NCBI RefSeq assembly: GCF_016907675.1
Contig: NZ_JAFBCJ010000001.1
Coordinates: 1,860,001 to 1,924,000 of the forward strand
Direction: 5' to 3'
Length of the DNA stretch: 64,000 bases
DNA from: Geodermatophilus bullaregiensis
Lineage (GTDB): Bacteria > Actinomycetota > Actinomycetes > Mycobacteriales > Geodermatophilaceae
The translations under genes were made by a program, and so were the position numbers. Each line of letters opens with the position of its first letter. Position 1 is the stretch's first letter. Shown in pieces: positions 59,382-64,000 of this stretch. The notes beneath the pieces were generated by a model. The model was given only the letters and a program-made list of their open reading frames with translations. It made no database searches and had not been told where the DNA came from.

Positions 59382-59789
59382 TCAGACCCGGCGGCGCTTC
59401 TTGGGGCGGCAGCCGTTGTGCGGCTGCGGGGTGACGTCCTGGATCTGCCCGACCTCGAGGCCGGTGGCCTGCAGCGAGCGGATCGCGGTCTCACGGCCGG
59501 AGCCGGGGCCCTTGACGAAGACGTCGACCTTGCGCATGCCGTGCTCCTGCGCCTTGCGCGCGGCGTTCTCCGCAGCCATCTGGGCGGCGAACGGCGTCGA
59601 CTTGCGGGAGCCCTTGAAGCCGACGTGGCCGGCGGACGCCCAGCTGATCACGTTGCCCGTGGGGTCGGTGATCGACACGATCGTGTTGTTGAACGTGCTC
59701 TTGATGTGCGCGGCGCCGTGCGCGACGTTCTTCTTCTCCTTGCGGCGGACCTTCTTGGCACCAGCCGCGGTGCGAGCCCTGGGAGGCAT
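59382..59789 (-). CDS. rpsK: 30S ribosomal protein S11
   Basis: A 135-residue S11: basic N-terminus ([22 protein letters not shown]), [40 protein letters not shown], and the end [18 protein letters not shown]. Lies 35 bp before rpsD in the standard rpsM-rpsK-rpsD-rpoA order. Confidence 0.98.
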   Translation of the reverse strand: MPPRARTAAGAKKVRRKEKKNVAHGAAHIKSTFNNTIVSITDPTGNVISWASAGHVGFKGSRKSTPFAAQMAAENAARKAQEHGMRKVDVFVKGPGSGRETAIRSLQATGLEVGQIQDVTPQPHNGCRPKKRRRV

Positions 59790-59889
59790 GTCTCTCCGGT
59801 TCCTTCGGGACGATCAGTGGCCTGGTACAGCTCGTCGCGCGCTCGTCGCTCCCGCCCTCACGGGTCGCCGCGACGGCGCGCGCACGGCC

Positions 59890-60270
59890 TTACTTCTTGC
59901 CGGCCTTCTTCTTGCCGGCGATGGTCTTGCGCGGGCCCTTGCTCGAGCGCGCGTTGGTGCGGGTGCGCTGACCGTGGACGGGCAGCCCGCGGCGGTGCCG
60001 CAGCCCCTGGTAGCAGCCGATCTCGACCTTGCGGCGGATGTCGGCGGCCACCTCGCGGCGCAGGTCACCCTCGACGCGGAAGTGCTCGTCGATGTAGTCG
60101 CGCAGCCTCAGCAGGTCCTCGTCGCCGAGGTCCCGGACGCGCAGGTCGGGACTGACGCCCGTCGCGGCCAGGGTCTCCTTGGCGTGGGTCTTGCCGATGC
60201 CGTAGATGTAGGTGAGCGCGATCTCCATCCGCTTGTCGCGGGGGAGGTCGACGCCGGCCAGTCGTGCCAT
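59890..60270 (-). CDS. rpsM: 30S ribosomal protein S13
   Basis: A 126-residue S13: [30 protein letters not shown], then [41 protein letters not shown] 60270 is the family start; the reading to 60414 is spacer and rpmJ. Contacts the head of the 30S and tRNA. Confidence 0.98.
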   Translation of the reverse strand: MARLAGVDLPRDKRMEIALTYIYGIGKTHAKETLAATGVSPDLRVRDLGDEDLLRLRDYIDEHFRVEGDLRREVAADIRRKVEIGCYQGLRHRRGLPVHGQRTRTNARSSKGPRKTIAGKKKAGKK

Positions 60271-60284
60271 GTCCAGGTACTCCC

Positions 60285-60398
60285 TCAGCCCTGCCGCTGC
60301 TTGTGGCGGGCGTTGTCGCAGATGACCATGACCCGGCCGTGCCGGCGGATCACCTTGCACTTGTCGCAGATCTTCTTCACCGACGGCTGGACCTTCAC
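60285..60398 (-). CDS. rpmJ: 50S ribosomal protein L36
   Basis: Too short for the usual ORF length cutoff. GTG 60398 to TGA 60285-60287 encodes 37 residues: [20 protein letters not shown] then [17 protein letters not shown]. The three Cys and one His form the L36 zinc ribbon. It sits between infA and rpsM, its standard place, 14 bp before rpsM. Confidence 0.97.
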   Translation of the reverse strand: MKVQPSVKKICDKCKVIRRHGRVMVICDNARHKQRQG

Positions 60399-60471
60399 CG
60401 GTGCCGGCCCTCATTCCTGTCGATCGATGGCCGCCCGCACGGCACCCGGAGGCGCCCCGCGGAGGCGGCGG

Positions 60472-60693
60472 TCACTTGTAGCGGTAGACGATGCGGCCGC
60501 GGGTCAGGTCGTAGGGCGAGAGCTCCACGACGACGCGGTCCTCCGGCAGGATGCGGATGTAGTGCTGTCGCATCTTGCCGCTGATGTGGGCGAGCACCCG
60601 GTGTCCGTTCTGCAGCTCGACCCGGAACATCGCGTTGGGCAGCGGCTCGACGACGCGACCCTCGACCTCGATGGCCCCGTCCTTCTTCGCCAT
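60472..60693 (-). CDS. infA: Translation initiation factor IF-1
   Basis: A 73-residue IF-1 with the S1/OB fold: [77 protein letters not shown] sequence, complete and normal length. ATG 60693. First gene of infA-rpmJ-rpsM-rpsK-rpsD, preceded by an unusually long leader. Confidence 0.98.
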   Translation of the reverse strand: MAKKDGAIEVEGRVVEPLPNAMFRVELQNGHRVLAHISGKMRQHYIRILPEDRVVVELSPYDLTRGRIVYRYK

Positions 60694-60877
60694 GCCCGAC
60701 ACGGCCTCCCTGACTCGGTGGTGCTCACGGTGTGGTGCGCAGTTGCGTGCGACCATGCCGGGACTCGGCGGGGTCGCACACGGTGGTTGCGGAGCTGGTG
60801 GTGCAGGCGCTCCCGCGAGGGCGTCCCGGGTCACGCGGCCACAGCACGACGACAGGACGGCGCGAACGCCGTCGTTC

Positions 60878-60907
60878 ACTGTACCCCGCCCTCGCAGGCC
60901 GCTCCAA
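60878..60907 (-). promoter_or_regulatory. SigA-type promoter of the infA operon
   Basis: On the minus strand TTGGAG (60902-60907), an 18-bp spacer and TACAGT (60878-60883). Both hexamers are close to consensus, placing the transcription start about 180 nt before infA. Confidence 0.7.
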
Positions 60908-60950
60908 CCCGCCCTCGTCACACCCCGGTCCACGCGATGGAGGGCAGGGC

Positions 60951-61002
60951 GGCCTTCCTGCAGTGTCCCGCCGCGAGCGTGCGAGCGGTCGGGGCAGGGG
61001 CC
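60951..61002. repeat. Intergenic hairpin element, copy at the map 3' end
   Basis: GGCCTTCCTGC (from 60951) can pair with GCAGGGGCC (60994-61002) leaving a small bulge. The core TGTCCCGCCGCGAGCGTGCG, AGCGGTCGGGG closely matches copies A and groES. The inner edge is 5 bp from the map stop. It probably terminates map upstream of the infA promoter. Confidence 0.75.
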
Positions 61003-61007
61003 CTTCC

Positions 61008-61811
61008 TCAGGTGCGGGGGGTGATCCCGAAGGGCGCCAGCCCCGCGACGCCGCCGTCCTCCGCCGTGAGGACCCACGGCCCCTCGGGGGTGATGGCGAC
61101 GGTGTGCTCGAAGTGGGCGGCACGCGAGCCGTCCTTGGTGACCACGGTCCAGCCGTCCTCGAGCTCCACGGTGGCCGGGTCGCCCACGGTCACCATCGGC
61201 TCGATCGCCAGCGCCAGGCCGGGGACGAGCCGGGGACCCCGACCGGGCCGCCCGTAGTTGAGGACGTGCGGGTCCTGGTGCATCTCGGTGCCGATGCCGT
61301 GCCCGCCGTAGTGGTCGACGATGCCGTAGGGGTGCTCCTCGGCGGTGACGACCGACTCGACCGCGGCACTGATGTCGGTCAGCCGGCCACCCGCGACGGC
61401 ACGGGCCAGGCCCGCCCACATCGACCGCTCGGTGACCGCCATGAGCGCGGCGTCCTCGGCCGACGGCGGCCCGACGGTCACGGTGACCGCGGAGTCGCCG
61501 TGCCAGCCCTCGAGGATCGCGCCGCAGTCGATGGAGATGTTGTCGCCCTCGGCGAGCGCCCGCTGCGGGTCGGGGATGCCGTGGACGATCTCGTCGTTGA
61601 TCGACGCGCAGATGCTCCCGGTGAACCCGTGGTAGCCCAGGAACGACGGGATCGCCCCCGCGGACCGGATGGTGTCCTCCGCGATGGCGTCGAGCTCCCC
61701 GGTGGTCACCCCCGGCCGCACGGCGGCACGCACGGCGGAGATGGCCCGCGCGACGACGAGACCGGCGCCGCGCATCAGCTCGATCTCGTGCGGCGTCTTG
61801 ATCTGGATCAT
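61008..61811 (-). CDS. map: Type I methionine aminopeptidase
   Basis: The 267-residue enzyme removes N-terminal Met from nascent proteins. Metal ligands are in [18 protein letters not shown] (two Asp), [15 protein letters not shown] (His), LAIEPMV (Glu) and FEHTVAIT (Glu). ATG 61811 ([21 protein letters not shown]) is the usual family start; an in-frame ATG at 61865 would add 18 residues. Part of secY-adk-map. Confidence 0.96.
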   Translation of the reverse strand: MIQIKTPHEIELMRGAGLVVARAISAVRAAVRPGVTTGELDAIAEDTIRSAGAIPSFLGYHGFTGSICASINDEIVHGIPDPQRALAEGDNISIDCGAILEGWHGDSAVTVTVGPPSAEDAALMAVTERSMWAGLARAVAGGRLTDISAAVESVVTAEEHPYGIVDHYGGHGIGTEMHQDPHVLNYGRPGRGPRLVPGLALAIEPMVTVGDPATVELEDGWTVVTKDGSRAAHFEHTVAITPEGPWVLTAEDGGVAGLAPFGITPRT

Positions 61812-61881
61812 GCGTCCACTCCACTTCGCCAGCAGCGGGAGGCGGGTGAGGATCCCGGCCGACATCGGCGGCGCCGTCCCC

Positions 61882-62483
61882 TCAGCTGTCGTCCGACTGC
61901 CCGGAGGACTGCCCCAGGGCGGCCATCGCGCGGGCGGTGACCTCCTCGACGGTCCCGATCGCGTCGAACTGCGCGAGCAGCCCCTCGGCCTCGTAGAACC
62001 CCGAGAGGGGGGCGGTCTGTTCCCGGTAGACCTCCAGGCGGTGCCGGACGGTCTCGGGCTTGTCGTCGTCGCGCTGCACCCACTCGCCGTCGACGAGCAT
62101 GCGGCGTCCGGACAGGCGGCGCACCAGCTCGTCCTCGTCGACCACGAGCTCGAGCACGCGGTCGAGGTGCTGCCCCAGCTCGTCGAGGGAGGAGCGCAGC
62201 TGCTCGGCCTGGGAGATGGTGCGCGGGAAGCCGTCGAGCAGGAACCCCGCCTTGGCGTCGGGCTCGGCCAGGCGGTCCTTGACCATGGCGACGGTGATCT
62301 CGTCGGGCACCAGGTCCCCGGCGTCCATGTAGGTCTTGGCCTGCCGGCCGAGGTCGGTCTGCCCGCTGACGTTGGCGCGGAAGATGTCGCCGGTCGAGAT
62401 GGCCGGCACCCCGAGCCGGCCGGCGATGATCTGGGCCTGGGTCCCCTTGCCCGCCCCGGGGGGGCCGAGCAGCACGACGCGCA

Positions 62484-62484
<1 letters not shown>
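61882..62484 (-). CDS. adk: Adenylate kinase
   Basis: Adenylate kinase, 200 residues, interconverts ATP/AMP and ADP. P-loop [35 protein letters not shown]. The lid is short ([29 protein letters not shown]) with no Cys-rich zinc lid, the short-lid form seen in actinobacteria. GTG 62484 shares one base with the secY TAG stop. Confidence 0.97.
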
Positions 62485-63794
<1,310 letters not shown>

Positions 63795-63844
63795 GTGCCC
63801 TCCCCTGCTCGGTCGGATGAGGTTAGCAACGACGACGACGGAGT

Positions 63845-63887
63845 CCCTGCCCCCACCACTCGCGAGCTCGCGGCGGGGCCTGCAGGG
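63845..63887. repeat. Intergenic hairpin element, copy upstream of secY
   Basis: CCCTGC (63845-63850) and GCAGGG (63882-63887) flank a core like the others on the minus strand (CCCCGCCGCGAGC, CGCGAGTGGTGGGGG). It lies in the 175-bp gap between the preceding gene and secY. Confidence 0.7.
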
Positions 63888-63929
63888 GCCGCATCCGGTC
63901 CGCCTCCGCAGTGGCGGACCGGGCAGCAG

Positions 63930-63964
63930 ACGACCCCCGGGGCTGGTGCACCCCGGGGGTCGTC
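63930..63964. terminator. Hairpin between rplO-like gene and secY
   Basis: ACGACCCCCGGGG and its complement CCCCGGGGGTCGT pair around a GCTGGTGCA-type loop, 6 bp after the stop of the upstream minus-strand gene. A strong terminator here would separate rplO from secY, which are usually one operon. Confidence 0.7.
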
Positions 63965-63969
63965 GTCGC

Positions 63970-64000
63970 TCAGATGCGGGTGGTGCTGCCCCCGGCCGCG
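63970..64000 (-). CDS. rplO: 3' end of an L15-like ribosomal protein gene (partial)
   Basis: Only the last nine codons and the stop (63970-63972) are present: A-A-G-G-S-T-T-R-I. Many L15 proteins end KVTAAGGSVTEL-like, and rplO is the normal gene before secY. The identification is therefore mainly positional. Confidence 0.5.
   Translation of the reverse strand, partial: AAGGSTTRI

Larger units (their letters stand above)
60694..61007. other. 314-bp infA leader region
   Basis: No gene is visible. It holds the infA promoter (60878-60907) with about 180 nt of predicted 5' UTR, an inverted repeat just downstream of the -10 (GAACG-x-CGGCGTTC-like) and the hairpin element at the map 3' end. Confidence 0.6.

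Overview
The window is a very GC-rich (low-to-mid 70s % by eye) actinobacterial chromosome segment with almost no spacer DNA, many GTG starts and many 1-4 bp stop/start overlaps. A WhiD/WhiB3-type protein beside a BldM-like regulator, a GroEL1 with a His-rich tail, the guaB-guaB3-guaA cluster and the sucCD-purNH block all point to Actinomycetia. I infer a Geodermatophilaceae-like organism (Blastococcus, Geodermatophilus or Modestobacter type), but family rank cannot be proved from sequence reading alone. I see no phage, insertion sequence, CRISPR array, rRNA or tRNA.

Layout. (1) 1-18 kb: start of a folD-like gene, a membrane protein, then purH/purN, a DUF6350 protein, a DUF5336-like proline-rich membrane protein, sucD/sucC, a degenerate B12-binding-fold protein with a membrane partner, a lipase, an M23 peptidase, a TetR regulator, pcrA/uvrD and chorismate mutase. 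From memory this is the gene order of Mycobacterium tuberculosis Rv0948c-Rv0957 with local insertions. (2) 16-25.9 kb: accessory genes, namely an ECF41 sigma module, a PIG-L deacetylase, a decayed M28 peptidase, a PspC/two-component envelope-stress cluster, a hydrolase/WYL pair and a VapBC pair. (3) 25.9-45.9 kb: guaA-guaB3-guaB, a DUF5319 protein, a bldM-like gene, a whiD/whiB3-like gene, groEL, groES with a CIRCE operator, a methyltransferase, the tsaD-rimI-tsaB-tsaE tRNA t6A genes, a uracil-DNA glycosylase, alr, nnrD/E and acpS. (4) 46-64 kb: glmS, glmM, rpsI-rplM, carbonic anhydrase, molybdenum-cofactor genes (moeA-moaC-moaB, fdhD, mobA), truA, rplQ, rpoA, rpsD-rpsK-rpsM-rpmJ-infA, map, adk, secY and the last codons of an rplO-like gene.

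Genes working together: purN/purH and guaA/guaB supply purine nucleotides; sucCD performs the substrate-level step of the TCA cycle; glmS/glmM/alr feed peptidoglycan; tsaB/D/E make t6A; rpsM-rpsK-rpsD-rpoA-rplQ and infA-map-adk-secY form the usual translation/secretion block. The moeA-moaC-moaB, fdhD and mobA genes mature molybdenum enzymes.

Most unusual signals: a dispersed family of intergenic hairpins (nine copies noted) with a conserved core, different but self-complementary arms, and a preference for lying just after stop codons; a possible attenuator with a 21-residue leader peptide and T-tailed terminator before chorismate mutase; a displaced, decayed copy of the pcrA 3' end beyond a TetR gene; a doubly broken M28 peptidase; a B12-binding-fold protein without its histidine motif beside sucCD; and an ECF41 sigma module with a recognisable promoter. 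None amounts to a clearly new multi-gene system. The hairpin family is the best candidate for undescribed biology.
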